Numbered from the stretch's first letter, positions 1 through 9,828 are shown. The stretch is 64,000 nt of DNA from an uncultured Clostridia bacterium (GCA_947629575.1 CANREF010000002.1:62001-126000); one strand, 5' to 3'. Notes: generated by a model from the sequence alone, not told the origin. Numbers and translations are program-made.

Positions 1-638
1 TCGAGAATGTCGAGCGAATACTTTCCCTGATATTCGATGTTGTGGATCGTAAACACCGCGCGGATGAACTGGTATTCCGGACGGAAGCAATAGATCGTCT
101 TTAAGTAGAGCGCGGCAAGCGCAGCCTGCCAGTCGTGGCAGTGAAGGATGTCGGGATAAAAGCCGATGAACCCGAGGATCTCGAGAACGCTGCGGCAGAA
201 GAAGGCAAACCGCTCGCCGTCGTCGTAATAGCCATAGCAGCCCGGGCGCTTGAAATAATATTCGTTGTCCACGAAATAGAAGGTCACATTGTCCTTCACA
301 TATTCAAAGATGCCGCAGTATTGGTTTCGCCACGAGAGCGGGACGAAGATATTGCCGATAAAGCGGAATTCCTTGCGGTATTCCTTCCTGACGTCCTGAT
401 AAAGGGGCAGGATGACGCGCACATCGTAGCGCTCCTTTTGCGCAAGCGCCTTTGAAAGGGAACCCACCACCTCGGCGAGCCCTCCCGTTGCAATGAATGG
501 CGCAGCTTCCGAGGCGACGAAGAGGATCTTCCTCTTTGCTTCCACTTCGAGCTCGGGTCTCTTTGCTTCGACGACCTCAACGGGCGTCTCCACAACTTCC
601 ACAGCTTTCTTCTTTGCCGTCTTTTTCGTTGTTGCCAT
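1..638 (-). CDS. glgA: Glycogen synthase GlgA, N-terminal part (cut by window edge)
   Basis: Glycogen synthase transfers glucose from ADP-glucose to the non-reducing end of glycogen. The first 212 codons are visible and the C-terminal nucleotide-binding half is outside the window. After a lysine- and valine-rich extension of about 37 residues, the GT5 start follows as KILFVASEAAPF and then ATGGLAEVVGSL, the glucan/ADP-binding loop. Many GlgA proteins have KTGGL there, so the lysine position reads alanine. HCHDWQAAL and FTIHNIEYQG are further GT5 landmarks. It is the last visible gene of glgB-glgC-glgD-glgA, 44 bp after glgD. The family call is secure; only the extension and loop variant are uncertain in meaning. 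Confidence 0.95.
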   Translation of the reverse strand, partial: MATTKKTAKKKAVEVVETPVEVVEAKRPELEVEAKRKILFVASEAAPFIATGGLAEVVGSLSKALAQKERYDVRVILPLYQDVRKEYRKEFRFIGNIFVPLSWRNQYCGIFEYVKDNVTFYFVDNEYYFKRPGCYGYYDDGERFAFFCRSVLEILGFIGFYPDILHCHDWQAALAALYLKTIYCFRPEYQFIRAVFTIHNIEYQGKYSLDIL

Positions 639-682
639 GTTCATTCTCCCCATTATTTTTGTTTTCGATCTGTTGCAAAGGG

Positions 683-1798
683 TCAGATCATCCTTCCCTT
701 TCCGATGAAATAGGGCAATTCTTCACACCCCGAAAGATGTCTGCGGTCGCGGATGACGACGTTCTTATCGGTGATGACGCATTCGAGCGAGACCCCCGAC
801 TCGATGACCGTATCCTGCATGATGACGGAGTTCTTGACGACGCTCCCCTTTCCGACCTTGACGCCGCGGAAGAGGATGGAATTTTCCACCCTGCCCTCGA
901 TGATACAGCCGTCGGAGATGAGCGAATTGGTCACCTGCGCGCCTTCGTAATACTTCGAGGGCGCCGAATCGCGCACCTTGGTATAAATGTCGCGGGCGCC
1001 GAACAGTTCATCTCTCACCTCGCGGCGGAGCTGTTCCATGCTGTGCTTGTAATACTTCTGAATGGAGGTGATCCCCGCATAATAGCCCTTGAATTTATAG
1101 CCGAAGATGCGCAGAGTGTCCACGTTCTTGGCGAGGATGTCCCTGCCGAAGCTCGAAAATCCCCTCTGCACCGCGTCCTGAATGATGTCGATGAGGTACT
1201 GCCGCCTCATCACCATGACGTTGATATAGAGGTCGAACTTCCCCTTTCCGTTGACGTCGGGATTGATCTTCAGCCCGCGGATGCGGTTATTTTCGTCCGG
1301 TTCGAGGGTGATATAATAGGAGGACTGTACGCTGTCTTCCTCATGATAGACCATTGTGATGTCGGCATGGTTGCGCTCGTGATAGCGAACGATGTCGGCA
1401 ATATCCATGCGGGCAACGCCGTCGCAGTCGGAGATCACGACATAATCTTCCTTCCTGTGCGTCAGAAATCCCGTGATGCTCATGAGCGCTTCGAGGCGGG
1501 TCGTGTACGGTTTATCCGTCTCGTTGGAATAGGGCGGGAGAAGGATGATGCCGCCGTCCTTCCGCGCAAGATCCCAATCCTTGCCGCTCCCGAGGTGGTC
1601 GATCAAAGATTGATAGTTGTTTTTGGTAACGATCCCCACCGTCGTGATGCCCGAATTCACCATGTTCGAAAGGGCGAAGTCGATGAGGCGATATCTTCCC
1701 ACAAAGGGAATGGACGCCATCGTCCGATGCTTGGAAAGCTCGGGGATATTATTGTCGTGGATGTTCGAAAAAATTACGCCGACCGTAGAATGTGCCAT
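683..1798 (-). CDS. glgD: Glucose-1-phosphate adenylyltransferase regulatory subunit GlgD
   Basis: A 371-residue ADP-glucose pyrophosphorylase paralogue that partners GlgC in clostridia and bacilli. The nucleotidyltransferase fold is recognisable (RYRLIDFALSNMVNSGI, then left-handed beta-helix repeats such as GCIIEGRVENSI). The N-terminus reads VGVIFSNIHDN where catalytic enzymes have a GGGxGTRL pyrophosphorylase loop. That is the usual sign that GlgD is a non-catalytic or modulatory subunit. It starts 2 bp after the glgC stop, so the two are translated in tandem, as expected for subunits of one heteromer. Confidence 0.95.
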   Translation of the reverse strand: MAHSTVGVIFSNIHDNNIPELSKHRTMASIPFVGRYRLIDFALSNMVNSGITTVGIVTKNNYQSLIDHLGSGKDWDLARKDGGIILLPPYSNETDKPYTTRLEALMSITGFLTHRKEDYVVISDCDGVARMDIADIVRYHERNHADITMVYHEEDSVQSSYYITLEPDENNRIRGLKINPDVNGKGKFDLYINVMVMRRQYLIDIIQDAVQRGFSSFGRDILAKNVDTLRIFGYKFKGYYAGITSIQKYYKHSMEQLRREVRDELFGARDIYTKVRDSAPSKYYEGAQVTNSLISDGCIIEGRVENSILFRGVKVGKGSVVKNSVIMQDTVIESGVSLECVITDKNVVIRDRRHLSGCEELPYFIGKGRMI

Positions 1799-1800
1799 CT

Positions 1801-2997
1801 TTATTCCCCCTTGTAATCCTTATCGAGGATCTTTCCGCCCCCGACTTTCAGCCCCGCACCGATGGTGATGTCTCTTCCGAGCACGGCGATGCCCGCCGCC
1901 CCCTCTTTCTCCTCGCCGACCGTGGCATTTTCTTCGACGGTGACATTCTCGTCGATGATGGAATACACGATGCGAGCGCCCTTTTTGACGACGGTGTTCG
2001 CCATGATAACGCTGTCCTTCACGACGGCGCCCTCCTCGACGAGCACATTCGAACCGATGACCGAATGGATGACGGTGCCCTCCACCTCGCAGCCGAGGGC
2101 GATCATGGAATTCTCCACCCTGCCCGTTTCGCCGATGTACTCGGGCGGCGCGAGCGGATTGCGGGAATGGATCTTCCAGTCGAGATCCCCCACGTCAAAG
2201 GCGGGCTCTTCGCCGAGCAGATCCATATTGGATTCCCAGAGGGAGGAGATCGTTCCGACGTCCTTCCAATATCCCTTGAAGCGGTAGGAGAACATCTTCT
2301 CGCCCGCACCGAGCATTGCGGGCAGGACATCCTTGCCGAAGTCCTTGGTGGATTCGGGGTCTTGTTCGTCCGCCTCGAGATATTTGAAGAGCTTCTCCGC
2401 CGTAAAGATATAGATGCCCATGCTCGCGAGATTGCTCTTGGGCGCCTTGGGCTTCTCCTCGAATTGATAGATAGAACCGTCCGCATTCGTATTGAGAATT
2501 CCGAAGCGCGACGCCTCTTCCATGGGCACTTCGATCGCGGCAATGGTGCAGTCCGCTCCCGTGCGGATATGCGCGCGCAGCATCTCGGCGTAATTCATCT
2601 TATAGATATGGTCGCCCGAGAGGATGAGCACATAGTCGGGATTGTACTTCTTCATGAAGCTCATATTCTGGTAAATGGCATTTGCCGTACCCTCATACCA
2701 GCTCGATTTCTTCTTCGCCTGATAGGGCGAAAGGATATGCACGCCGCCGTAGGTGCGGTCGAGATCCCACGGCTGTCCGTTCCCGATATATTCGTTGAGT
2801 TCGAGTGGCTCGTACTGGGTCAATACCCCGACCGTGTCGATCCCCGAATTGATGCAGTTGGAGAGAGGGAAGTCGATGATACGATACTTCGCCCCGAACG
2901 CAACTGCCGGTTTTGCAATGTTATTGGTGAGGGCGTACAGTCTCGAACCCTGTCCGCCCGCAAGGAGCATTGCAACGCATTCCTTTTTTCTTTGCAT
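1801..2997 (-). CDS. glgC: Glucose-1-phosphate adenylyltransferase GlgC
   Basis: Makes ADP-glucose from glucose-1-phosphate and ATP, the committed step of bacterial glycogen synthesis. The 398-residue protein has the catalytic loop [13 protein letters not shown] near the N-terminus, the [20 protein letters not shown] substrate segment, [10 protein letters not shown] (metal aspartate) and C-terminal hexapeptide beta-helix repeats. The frame extends 21 codons upstream. I chose the ATG at 2997 because an AGGGGG ribosome binding site lies just before it and the family motif starts about ten residues later. It lies 59 bp after glgB and is coupled to glgD. Confidence 0.95.
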   Translation of the reverse strand: MQRKKECVAMLLAGGQGSRLYALTNNIAKPAVAFGAKYRIIDFPLSNCINSGIDTVGVLTQYEPLELNEYIGNGQPWDLDRTYGGVHILSPYQAKKKSSWYEGTANAIYQNMSFMKKYNPDYVLILSGDHIYKMNYAEMLRAHIRTGADCTIAAIEVPMEEASRFGILNTNADGSIYQFEEKPKAPKSNLASMGIYIFTAEKLFKYLEADEQDPESTKDFGKDVLPAMLGAGEKMFSYRFKGYWKDVGTISSLWESNMDLLGEEPAFDVGDLDWKIHSRNPLAPPEYIGETGRVENSMIALGCEVEGTVIHSVIGSNVLVEEGAVVKDSVIMANTVVKKGARIVYSIIDENVTVEENATVGEEKEGAAGIAVLGRDITIGAGLKVGGGKILDKDYKGE

Positions 2998-3056
2998 AAT
3001 TTTTCCCCCTCTTTTTCCAACGTTTCGGTTGATTTCGTATATTCTCACTGTCGCGG

Positions 3057-4958
3057 TCATTCTTCGACCCGTTCCAGATAGAGGCAGGTGAGCTTGGGCA
3101 TCGGGATGCGCAGAGAGAACTGCTTCCCGTGGCTCGGCTTTTTGACTGCGGTGAGGATGTGCCTTTTCCCGAGCGCTCCCCTCCCGCCGTATTTCACATC
3201 GTCCGAATTGAAGACGATACGGTACTTTCCCCGCTTATTGACGCCGAGCATATAGTCCGCCGCGTCCGCGCCCGAAAAGCTGACGAGCGCGATGAGCTCT
3301 CTGCCCTGCCTGTCCCTGCGGATAAAGGAGACGATGTTCCTGTCGGCGTCGTCGGGCGCGAGCCATTCAAAGCCGTCCCAACTGTCCTCGATCTCATAGA
3401 AGGCGGGCGTCTGCCGATAAAACGCGTTGAGCGTCTTGACATACTCCGACAATTTCCCGTGCAGTTCATAGGTGTCCCGCAGGAAGAATTCCAGCCCCTC
3501 GCGGAAGTCCCATTCCTTGAATTGCCCGAATTCATAGCCCATGAAATTGAGCTTCTTGCCGGGATGCGCCATTTGATAGCCGAGGAATGCGCGCACGCCT
3601 GCAAACTTTTCCTCGTACTCGCCGGGCATCTTCCCGATGAGAGACCCCTTCCCGTACACCACCTCGTCGTGGGAGATGGGCAATACATAGTTTTCGGAAA
3701 AGGCGTACATCATGGAAAAGGTGAGTTTGTTGTGCGCTCCCATGCGGAAATAGGGATTGAGGGTGAGATAGGAGAGCATATCATTCATCCATCCCATGTT
3801 CCACTTATAATTAAAGCCCAAGCCCCCCACCGAGCCCGGTTTTGTCACGAGCCCCCACGCCGTCGATTCCTCCGCGATCATGAGCGCGTGAGGGAAGCGC
3901 AGGAAGACTGCCTCGTTGAGTTTTCTGAGGAAGGCGATCGCCTCCAAATTCTTGTTTTCGCCGTAAATATTCGGCACCCACTCCCCAGGACGCTTGTCGT
4001 AATCGAGATAGAGCATGGAAGCGACCGCATCCACCCTCAGCCCGTCCGCATGAAATTTATCAAAGAAGAAGCAGGCGCTCGAAATAAGGAAGGAAAGGAC
4101 CTCGCTCCTGCCGTAATCGAAGCGGCGGGTGCCCCAGCTCTTGTGTTCCATTCTGTCCCACTGGCTGCTCTCGTAGAGCGGCTGCCCGTCGAACTCATAC
4201 AGGCCGTGCGCGTCTTTGGGGAAATGGGCGGGCACCCAGTCGAGAATGACGCCGATCCCCGCTCTGTGGAATTCGTCCACAAGATACATGAAGTCCTTCG
4301 GCGTTCCGAGGCGGGAAGTGACGGCGAAATAGCCCGTCACCTGATAGCCCCAGCTGCCGTCAAAGGGAAATTCCGTCACGGGCATGAACTCCACATGGGT
4401 ATAGCCCATCTCCTTGACGTAGGGTACGAGTTCACGTGCAAGATCGCGGTAGGAGAAATAGTTTCCGTCGGGATATTTTTTCCACGAAAGCAGGTTCACC
4501 TCATAGATGTTCATGGGCGAGGAGAAGCTGTTCCGCTTATAGAGAGCCTCGAGATAGGTCCTGTCGTGCCATTCGTAGCCGTCGAGGTCGAAGAGCTTGG
4601 ACGCATTCTGCGGCGGGGTCTCGGTGTGGAAGCCCACGGGGTCTGTCTTCATGAGCTTTCTGCCGTCCTGCGCGGTGATGCAATATTTATATATATTGTA
4701 TTGCCGAAGCCCGGGGATAAAGAGTTCGAAACTCTCCCCGTCTACCATGCGTTCCATGACATTGGCGGAATCGTCCCAGCCGTTGAAATCCCCCACGACG
4801 GAGACGCTCTTTGCATGGGGAGCCCAGACGCGGAAACGATATCCCGCCTTTCCTCCGACCGTCTGCTTGTGCGCGCCGAACAGCTCATAGATGCGGTCGT
4901 TCTTTCCGTGATGATAGAGATAGAGCGGAAAATCCGTCTCCTTGGTAAGCTCTGCCAT
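3057..4958 (-). CDS. glgB: 1,4-alpha-glucan branching enzyme GlgB
   Basis: Creates alpha-1,6 branches in glycogen. The 633-residue protein shows an N-terminal CBM48 domain ([20 protein letters not shown], about residues 40-60) and a GH13 barrel. The barrel carries [15 protein letters not shown] with the nucleophile aspartate, [10 protein letters not shown] with the acid/base glutamate and [13 protein letters not shown] with the transition-state His-Asp. It is the first gene of the operon, preceded by AAGGGGGAAC and a promoter at 5003-5031. Length and motifs are normal for the family. Confidence 0.97.
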   Translation of the reverse strand: MAELTKETDFPLYLYHHGKNDRIYELFGAHKQTVGGKAGYRFRVWAPHAKSVSVVGDFNGWDDSANVMERMVDGESFELFIPGLRQYNIYKYCITAQDGRKLMKTDPVGFHTETPPQNASKLFDLDGYEWHDRTYLEALYKRNSFSSPMNIYEVNLLSWKKYPDGNYFSYRDLARELVPYVKEMGYTHVEFMPVTEFPFDGSWGYQVTGYFAVTSRLGTPKDFMYLVDEFHRAGIGVILDWVPAHFPKDAHGLYEFDGQPLYESSQWDRMEHKSWGTRRFDYGRSEVLSFLISSACFFFDKFHADGLRVDAVASMLYLDYDKRPGEWVPNIYGENKNLEAIAFLRKLNEAVFLRFPHALMIAEESTAWGLVTKPGSVGGLGFNYKWNMGWMNDMLSYLTLNPYFRMGAHNKLTFSMMYAFSENYVLPISHDEVVYGKGSLIGKMPGEYEEKFAGVRAFLGYQMAHPGKKLNFMGYEFGQFKEWDFREGLEFFLRDTYELHGKLSEYVKTLNAFYRQTPAFYEIEDSWDGFEWLAPDDADRNIVSFIRRDRQGRELIALVSFSGADAADYMLGVNKRGKYRIVFNSDDVKYGGRGALGKRHILTAVKKPSHGKQFSLRIPMPKLTCLYLERVEE

Positions 4959-5002
4959 CGCAGTTCCCCCTTTCCCTTGGTAGATATATATTTTGCTCTC
5001 CT

Positions 5003-5031
5003 ATTATACTATATATTTTTACAGGTTTCAA
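5003..5031 (-). promoter_or_regulatory. Sigma-A-type promoter of the glg operon
   Basis: On the minus strand the sequence is TTGAAA (5026-5031), a 17-bp spacer, and TATAAT (5003-5008). It lies about 45 bp upstream of the glgB start in an AT-rich intergenic region shared with the divergent DUF815 gene. No operator could be recognised. Confidence 0.8.
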
Positions 5032-5117
5032 TACCCATTTTGAACTTTTTTTGCCATTTGGTAAAATTTTACATATTTTTCGGGGACAAACCTCTCGCGG
5101 AAAATTCACGATTCCGA

Positions 5118-5146
5118 TTGCTTTTTTTAAGATAAAGCGCTATAAT
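5118..5146 (+). promoter_or_regulatory. Sigma-A-type promoter of the DUF815 gene
   Basis: TTGCTT (5118-5123), 17-bp spacer, TATAAT (5141-5146), 25 bp before the start codon at 5171. It is divergent from the glg promoter, about 90 bp away. Confidence 0.75.
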
Positions 5147-5170
5147 GAAGAAAAAACAGGAAAGAGTCTT

Positions 5171-6211
5171 ATGGCGGAAAACAGCTATCTCGATCTCACC
5201 GTTCTCACGAACATTCTCAGCGATCCCCTCATCGGGGCGTTTGCGGCTTACCGCAACTCGAAGAGCGCCGCGGCAAAGGCAAAATTTTTGCATGAACTCT
5301 TCGAACGGGGCGCGGAAGACAACTTCTCTTCCTATGTCGCCGACGTCGTCATAAAGGACGATAACGCCTTTTCCCGCGCCTGCGCATCGGGAAGCGACAT
5401 TTCCCCCTACCTCAAAAACGCCTATATTGCCGACCTCGAAGAGATCGGCAGAGCGCTCGACTTCGAGCCGGGCGAATTCAATATGGGAAAACCGCCCGTC
5501 ACCGTCAAGGGCTGGGACGACAAAGCCGCCAACTTGCTCTATGGCTTTTACCAGAGTTCTGGCTGCGGAAAGTTCATCGGGCAATACCAATTCCGCTATG
5601 ACCGTGAACAGGGGCTTGTCCCCGAAACGCCCTGTGCGGACACCCTCTCCGCCCTCAAGGGATATGAGCGGGAAAAGGAGGACATCTACGAAAATCTCGA
5701 AAACTTCGTGAAGGGACTTCCCTGCGCCCATATGCTCCTCTGCGGCGAGAGCGGAACGGGCAGATCGTCCACGGTGCGCGCCACCGCAAACGTCTTTTCC
5801 TCCCAAAAACTTCGGCTTGTGGAGCTGGATCGGGACGATCTCGGGCTGCTTCCCCGCCTCGTGGGTCTTCTCGCAAAGATCCCTCTGCGCTTTTTGATCC
5901 TCATCGAATCGCTCGGCGGCAATGCCCGCATCCCCACCTGCTATGCGGAGAACGTTTTGATCGCGGCAACGAGTTCCTCCCCCATCGAAGGGTTCGGACT
6001 GCTCGTCCGCTTCCGCCCCACGGACAGGCAGGGCTTCCTTGCTATCGTGCGCGAACTTGCCAAGGACTACAAGCTGAAACTTCCCGCCGAGGAACTCGAA
6101 ACGCTCACGGATAGCTGGACAGAACGCCACGGCTGTACTCCGCGCAGCGCCCGCCTGCTTGCGGGACACCTCTTCGCCTGCAGGGAAAAGGGAAAAGAAT
6201 TCAAAATATAA
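5171..6211 (+). CDS. DUF815-type AAA+ ATPase with altered Walker B
   Basis: A 346-residue protein resembling the DUF815 family of predicted AAA+ ATPases, whose role is not established. A Walker A motif is present (GESGTGRSS, residues 192-200). The C-terminal third (FGLLVRFRPTDRQGFLAIV, then WTERHGCTPRSARLLAGHLF) matches the DUF815 pattern of a sensor region followed by a WxxRHG..SxRxARQ-like segment. The Walker B position reads FLILIESL (241-248), lacking the usual paired aspartates, so hydrolysis may be impaired. I used the ATG at 5171, preceded by AGGAAAG, rather than an upstream in-frame start lacking such a site. It converges with murC, sharing a terminator. Confidence 0.75.
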   Translation: MAENSYLDLTVLTNILSDPLIGAFAAYRNSKSAAAKAKFLHELFERGAEDNFSSYVADVVIKDDNAFSRACASGSDISPYLKNAYIADLEEIGRALDFEPGEFNMGKPPVTVKGWDDKAANLLYGFYQSSGCGKFIGQYQFRYDREQGLVPETPCADTLSALKGYEREKEDIYENLENFVKGLPCAHMLLCGESGTGRSSTVRATANVFSSQKLRLVELDRDDLGLLPRLVGLLAKIPLRFLILIESLGGNARIPTCYAENVLIAATSSSPIEGFGLLVRFRPTDRQGFLAIVRELAKDYKLKLPAEELETLTDSWTERHGCTPRSARLLAGHLFACREKGKEFKI

Positions 6212-6213
6212 CG

Positions 6214-6238
6214 AATGTCCGCCGATGAGGCGGACATT
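6214..6238. terminator. Bidirectional terminator between DUF815 gene and murC
   Basis: A perfect 10-bp stem (6214-6223 with 6229-6238) around a GATGA loop, in the 28-bp gap between two convergent genes. A short T run follows on the plus strand and an AT-rich stretch on the minus strand. Confidence 0.8.
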
Positions 6239-6239
6239 T

Positions 6240-7547
6240 TCAATCGAGAATGCTCTTTGCAATGTCGAAAATATCACCCGCGCCGAGGACGAGCACAAGA
6301 TCGTCCTTTTGCACGAGCCGCGAGAGCCTCTTTTTCAGTTGCTCCGCCGTCTGCACATAGATCGCTTCGGGAATGCGCGCGGTGAGCATATAGGCGCTTC
6401 CCTCCGCCTCAAACGGCTCTCTCGCCGCATAGGTCTTGTAGATGATGGGATTTTCCACCGTCTTGAGCACCGAGACGAAATCGGACATGAAGTCCCGCGT
6501 GCGGGTGTATGTATGGGGCTGAAAGACGACGCGGAGAGTCCCCGCGCACTTGCGTCTCGCCGTCTCGAGCACTGCCGCGATCTCGCGCGGGTGGTGGGCA
6601 TAGTCGCACACGACGGGCACGCCGCAGAAAGTTCCCACCTCCTCGAACCGCCTTCCCACGCCGCGGAAGCTCTCGAGCCCGCAGGCGATCTCCTCCGCCG
6701 AAAAGCCGAGCAGCCGCGCCGCGGCAAAGGCCGCCAAGGCGTCGGTGACCATCACCTTCCCCACCGCATTGAGCTTGATCCGCACGAGGGGTATCCCGCG
6801 CTCGGTCACGGTGAAGGAATACCTCTCCCCCGCACTGCGCAGATCGGCGGCGCGGATGTCCCCGCCGTTCAGCCCGAAGGAGAGGGCGTGCGGAATATGT
6901 CTCGCACGGAGATCGTCGTCGCAGATCACGACCTTTTCCGCCTGCCCCGCGAACTGCAGATAGGCGCGGAAGAGCTCCTCCTCGTTCTTGTAGCAGTCGG
7001 TGTGATCGAGGTCGGTATTGAGGATGACCGCGATCTCGCTATGCAGGGAGAGAAAGCTGCGCCCGAATTCGCACGCCTCGGTGACAAAGTACTCCCCTCC
7101 CGCGCTGTGGTAATTTCCGAGCGCAAGATCTTCCCCGCCGATATGGCAGGTGAAGGGACGTTTCCCCATGAGCAGGATGTGGGAAAGCATGGAAGAGGTA
7201 GTCGTCTTGCCGTGGCAGCCCGCAACGGAGATGACGTGACGGAAACCGCCCGCGACTTCCCCCAAGAGCTCGGCGCGCGGAATGAGCCGCTTCCCTGCCG
7301 CGCGGGCAGCCTTCAACTGCGGATGCCCGAAGGCGATCGCGCCTGTGTACACAACGGCGTCTTCCGTGATCTCCTCGTCCTCGCCGATGAAGACCGATAT
7401 CCCCTCCTCGCGCAGTCTGCGCGTAAAGGCGCCCTCCTGCATGTCGCTTCCGCGCACACGGCAGCCGCGGTCCTTCAACAGGCGGGCAAGCGCGCTCATG
7501 CTCACGCCGCCGATCCCCACAAAATAATAGGAGCGTTCGTTCAGCAT
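6240..7547 (-). CDS. murC: UDP-N-acetylmuramate--L-alanine ligase MurC
   Basis: Cytoplasmic Mur ligase adding L-alanine to UDP-MurNAc. The 435-residue sequence has the Rossmann start VGIGGVSMSALARLL, the ATP loop GCHGKTTTSSM, NTDLDHTDCY, and the C-terminal DYAHHPREI and HTYTRTRDF motifs. Where E. coli MurC has EADESDxSF this protein has EACEFGRSF, an EACE-type variant I recall from other clostridial MurC sequences. The ATG at 7547 has GGAG almost touching it, so the exact start is slightly uncertain. It stands alone, about 44 kb from the division cluster that usually carries mur genes. Confidence 0.95.
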   Translation of the reverse strand: MLNERSYYFVGIGGVSMSALARLLKDRGCRVRGSDMQEGAFTRRLREEGISVFIGEDEEITEDAVVYTGAIAFGHPQLKAARAAGKRLIPRAELLGEVAGGFRHVISVAGCHGKTTTSSMLSHILLMGKRPFTCHIGGEDLALGNYHSAGGEYFVTEACEFGRSFLSLHSEIAVILNTDLDHTDCYKNEEELFRAYLQFAGQAEKVVICDDDLRARHIPHALSFGLNGGDIRAADLRSAGERYSFTVTERGIPLVRIKLNAVGKVMVTDALAAFAAARLLGFSAEEIACGLESFRGVGRRFEEVGTFCGVPVVCDYAHHPREIAAVLETARRKCAGTLRVVFQPHTYTRTRDFMSDFVSVLKTVENPIIYKTYAAREPFEAEGSAYMLTARIPEAIYVQTAEQLKKRLSRLVQKDDLVLVLGAGDIFDIAKSILD

Positions 7548-7588
7548 ACTCCATGATATGAGGCGCGGAAGCCGACGGGTGCATGGAA

Positions 7589-7650
7589 AAAGGACAGAAA
7601 AAAAACGCGGGTCGGGATTTGACGCGCGTTTTTTTGTTTTTTCCGTCCTT
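7589..7650 (-). terminator. Terminator downstream of the cold-shock gene
   Basis: GC-rich stem (CGCG at 7606-7609 with CGCG at 7625-7628) extended by A/T runs on both sides (A at 7599-7605, T at 7629-7635), with outer GGAC/GTCC pairing. It lies just after the stop at 7656 on the minus strand. Confidence 0.75.
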
Positions 7651-7655
7651 GTCTC

Positions 7656-7868
7656 TTACGACACGGGCACGACGTTGACGGCCCGCAGCTTACCGCTGTC
7701 CTTGGGATCGGGCTCGGTCTCGAAAGTGACCTTCTGCCCTTCCTTCAACGTACGGAAACCTTCCGTCTGGATCGCGGAGAAATGTACAAACACGTCCTCG
7801 CCGCCTTCATCCGGGGAGATGAATCCGTAGCCCTTTCCGTCATTGAACCATTTTACAGTTCCGTTCAC
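7656..7868 (-). CDS. Cold-shock domain protein (CspA family)
   Basis: A 70-residue single OB-fold RNA/DNA chaperone. RNP1 is KGYGFISP and RNP2 is DVFVHFSAI, preceded by the usual NGTVKWFND start. The start is GTG at 7868: an exact AGGAGG site lies 7 bp upstream, and this start gives the standard family length. A longer in-frame ATG start is rejected for that reason. It is monocistronic, with its own promoter, a leader of about 90 nt and a terminator. A long leader is typical of temperature-controlled csp mRNAs, though thermosensing here is inference. Confidence 0.95.
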   Translation of the reverse strand: MNGTVKWFNDGKGYGFISPDEGGEDVFVHFSAIQTEGFRTLKEGQKVTFETEPDPKDSGKLRAVNVVPVS

Positions 7869-7965
7869 AATATTACCTCCTGTGGCGCCTTTGTTAAGTA
7901 ACTCCAACATCGGAAAACACAAGAAATTTTTCCGTTAAAAGTTAACAATTTTCAGTGCCTTTCCT

Positions 7966-7994
7966 ATTATAACAGCCGTTTTACAAAATGTCAA
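7966..7994 (-). promoter_or_regulatory. Perfect-consensus promoter of the cold-shock gene
   Basis: On the minus strand, TTGACA (7989-7994), 17-bp spacer, TATAAT (7966-7971), giving a leader of about 90 nt before the GTG start. It lies in the gap after htpG. Confidence 0.9.
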
Positions 7995-8016
7995 TCACTA
8001 TGCAGGAAAAATTTTG

Positions 8017-9828
8017 TTATTTTTGCAAATATTTCTCTAACAGCAGCGATTGATTGCGTGAGAATTCGTCAAGCTCGTCGGGTTTGAGCCGTCTGTAGGC
8101 AAGCAGCGCCAAGTAATAGATCTGCAGAGCGGAGAGCTTGCGGGCGTCCTCCTCTCCCGTCTTGAGCGCCTGCACCGCCGCGGAGGAGAGATTGACGACG
8201 AGCGTCACCTCGTTGCTTTCCTCCCCCATTCCGTAGAAGGAGTTCATCTCGCTCATTCTGCGCATAAACTCGGAGACGTTCACCACGGCGGGAACGGCGG
8301 GATCTTTGAGCGATTCGGTACGGACCTTCACCCCCTTTCCTTCGAGGACCCCGTTGAAGAGTTCCTCGATCTCCTTGTCCTCTGCGCCCTCCGTCTTGAG
8401 CGCGCCCGCCACGTCCGCATCGATGCGCAGGAAGCGCACCCTCGTCGGGGATTTGTATTCGAGATAGCTCAAAAAGTGCGGATCGATGAAGGTATCGCAG
8501 AAAATAGCGTCGAGCCCCGCTTCCTTGAACATCTTTACGTACTGCGCCTGCTTGTTCTCGTCCGAGACGTAATAGACCGCCTGCGGCTGTTTGCCGTTCT
8601 TGCTGTCCTCTTCGCTCACTTCCTCGCCGAAGAAGCTCTCCACGGGTCTGTACTCTCCCGCCAAATTCTTGTAGATGATGATGTCCTTGACCCTTTCATA
8701 GAACTTGTCGTCCTTGATACAGCCGAACTTGACGAAATTGGCAAGATCCGCCCAGCAGTTTTCATACTTCTCGCGGTCGTTCTTGTAGAGCTCGCAGAGC
8801 TTATCCGCCACCTTCTTGGTGATGTGCGCGGCGATCTTCTGCACCTGCTTGTCGTTCTGCAGGAAGGAGCGGGAGACGTTGAGCGGGATATCGGGGCAGT
8901 CCAAAACGCCGTTCAGAAGCATCAGGAACTCGGGGATGACTTCCTTGATATTGTCGGCGATGTACACTTGATTGCAGTAAAGTTTGACCTGCCCGCGTTC
9001 GAGCTCCACGCGCTTTCTCACCTTCGGGAAATAGAGTATTCCCTTCAGGCGGAAGGGATATTCCATATTGAGGTGGATCTGGAAGAGCGGTTCTTGGAAG
9101 TCGGCAAACGTCTCGCGGTAGAAGGTCTTATATTCCTCCTCGGTGCAGTCCTTGGGCTGTTTGAGGTAGAGCGGCTCGGTCTTATTGATGGGCTTTTCGT
9201 CCTCTTTGCCCTTGGGGTTGAGATAGATCTCATAGGGCATGAACGCACAGTACTTCCCGAGCAGACGGCGCACCTCGCTCTCCTTGAGGAATTCCTTCTC
9301 TTCCTTGGCGATGTGCATGACGATCTTCGTGCCGCAGGTAGACTTGTCGCACTCCTCGATGGAGTAGGTGCTCTCCCCGTCCGATTCCCAGTGCACGGCG
9401 GGAGCGTCCTCTCTGTAAGATTTAGTAAATATCTCGATGTCGTCCGAGACCATATAGGCGGAATAGAACCCGAGCCCGAAGTGCCCGATGATCCCGTCGC
9501 CGCCCGCTTTCTCGTATTTTTCCACAAAGTCCGCAGCGCCCGAGAAGGCGATCTGGGTGATGTAATTTTCCACCTCTTCCTCGGTCATGCCGATGCCGTT
9601 GTCCTCAACGGTGAGCGTGCCCGCCTTCTCGTCCGTTGTGACGGTGATGCGGAAGGGTTCGCCCTCCTTTGCCTCGCCGAGCGCGATGAGTTTTTTGAGT
9701 TTTGTGATCGCGTCCGAAGCGTTGGAGACGATCTCGCGAAGGAAAATGTCCTTATCCGAATAGAGCCACTTTTTGATGATTGGCATCATGTTTTCGCTGG
9801 AAATGCGGATGTTGCCTGTCTTTGCCAT
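8017..9828 (-). CDS. htpG: Molecular chaperone HtpG (Hsp90)
   Basis: ATP-dependent Hsp90-type chaperone, 603 residues, slightly short for the family but complete. The GHKL ATPase motifs are present: REIVSNASDAITKLKKL (about residues 31-47), VEDNGIGMTEEEV and GHFGLGFYSAYMVS. The middle-domain segment LNVSRSFLQNDKQVQKIAAH and a C-terminal dimerisation region follow. It has its own promoter upstream and stands as a single gene between the cold-shock promoter and the ispH-rpsA terminator. Confidence 0.97.
   Translation of the reverse strand: MAKTGNIRISSENMMPIIKKWLYSDKDIFLREIVSNASDAITKLKKLIALGEAKEGEPFRITVTTDEKAGTLTVEDNGIGMTEEEVENYITQIAFSGAADFVEKYEKAGGDGIIGHFGLGFYSAYMVSDDIEIFTKSYREDAPAVHWESDGESTYSIEECDKSTCGTKIVMHIAKEEKEFLKESEVRRLLGKYCAFMPYEIYLNPKGKEDEKPINKTEPLYLKQPKDCTEEEYKTFYRETFADFQEPLFQIHLNMEYPFRLKGILYFPKVRKRVELERGQVKLYCNQVYIADNIKEVIPEFLMLLNGVLDCPDIPLNVSRSFLQNDKQVQKIAAHITKKVADKLCELYKNDREKYENCWADLANFVKFGCIKDDKFYERVKDIIIYKNLAGEYRPVESFFGEEVSEEDSKNGKQPQAVYYVSDENKQAQYVKMFKEAGLDAIFCDTFIDPHFLSYLEYKSPTRVRFLRIDADVAGALKTEGAEDKEIEELFNGVLEGKGVKVRTESLKDPAVPAVVNVSEFMRRMSEMNSFYGMGEESNEVTLVVNLSSAAVQALKTGEEDARKLSALQIYYLALLAYRRLKPDELDEFSRNQSLLLEKYLQK

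Noticed and set aside
3000-3060. N-terminal extension of GlgC overlapping glgB
   Set aside because: A good ribosome binding site precedes the internal ATG at 2997 and the extension has no family support.
3129-5135. Long plus-strand reading frame (668 codons) opposite glgB
   Set aside because: It mirrors glgB codon usage on the opposite strand, has no family motifs and no ribosome binding site; GC-rich genes here produce many such antisense frames.
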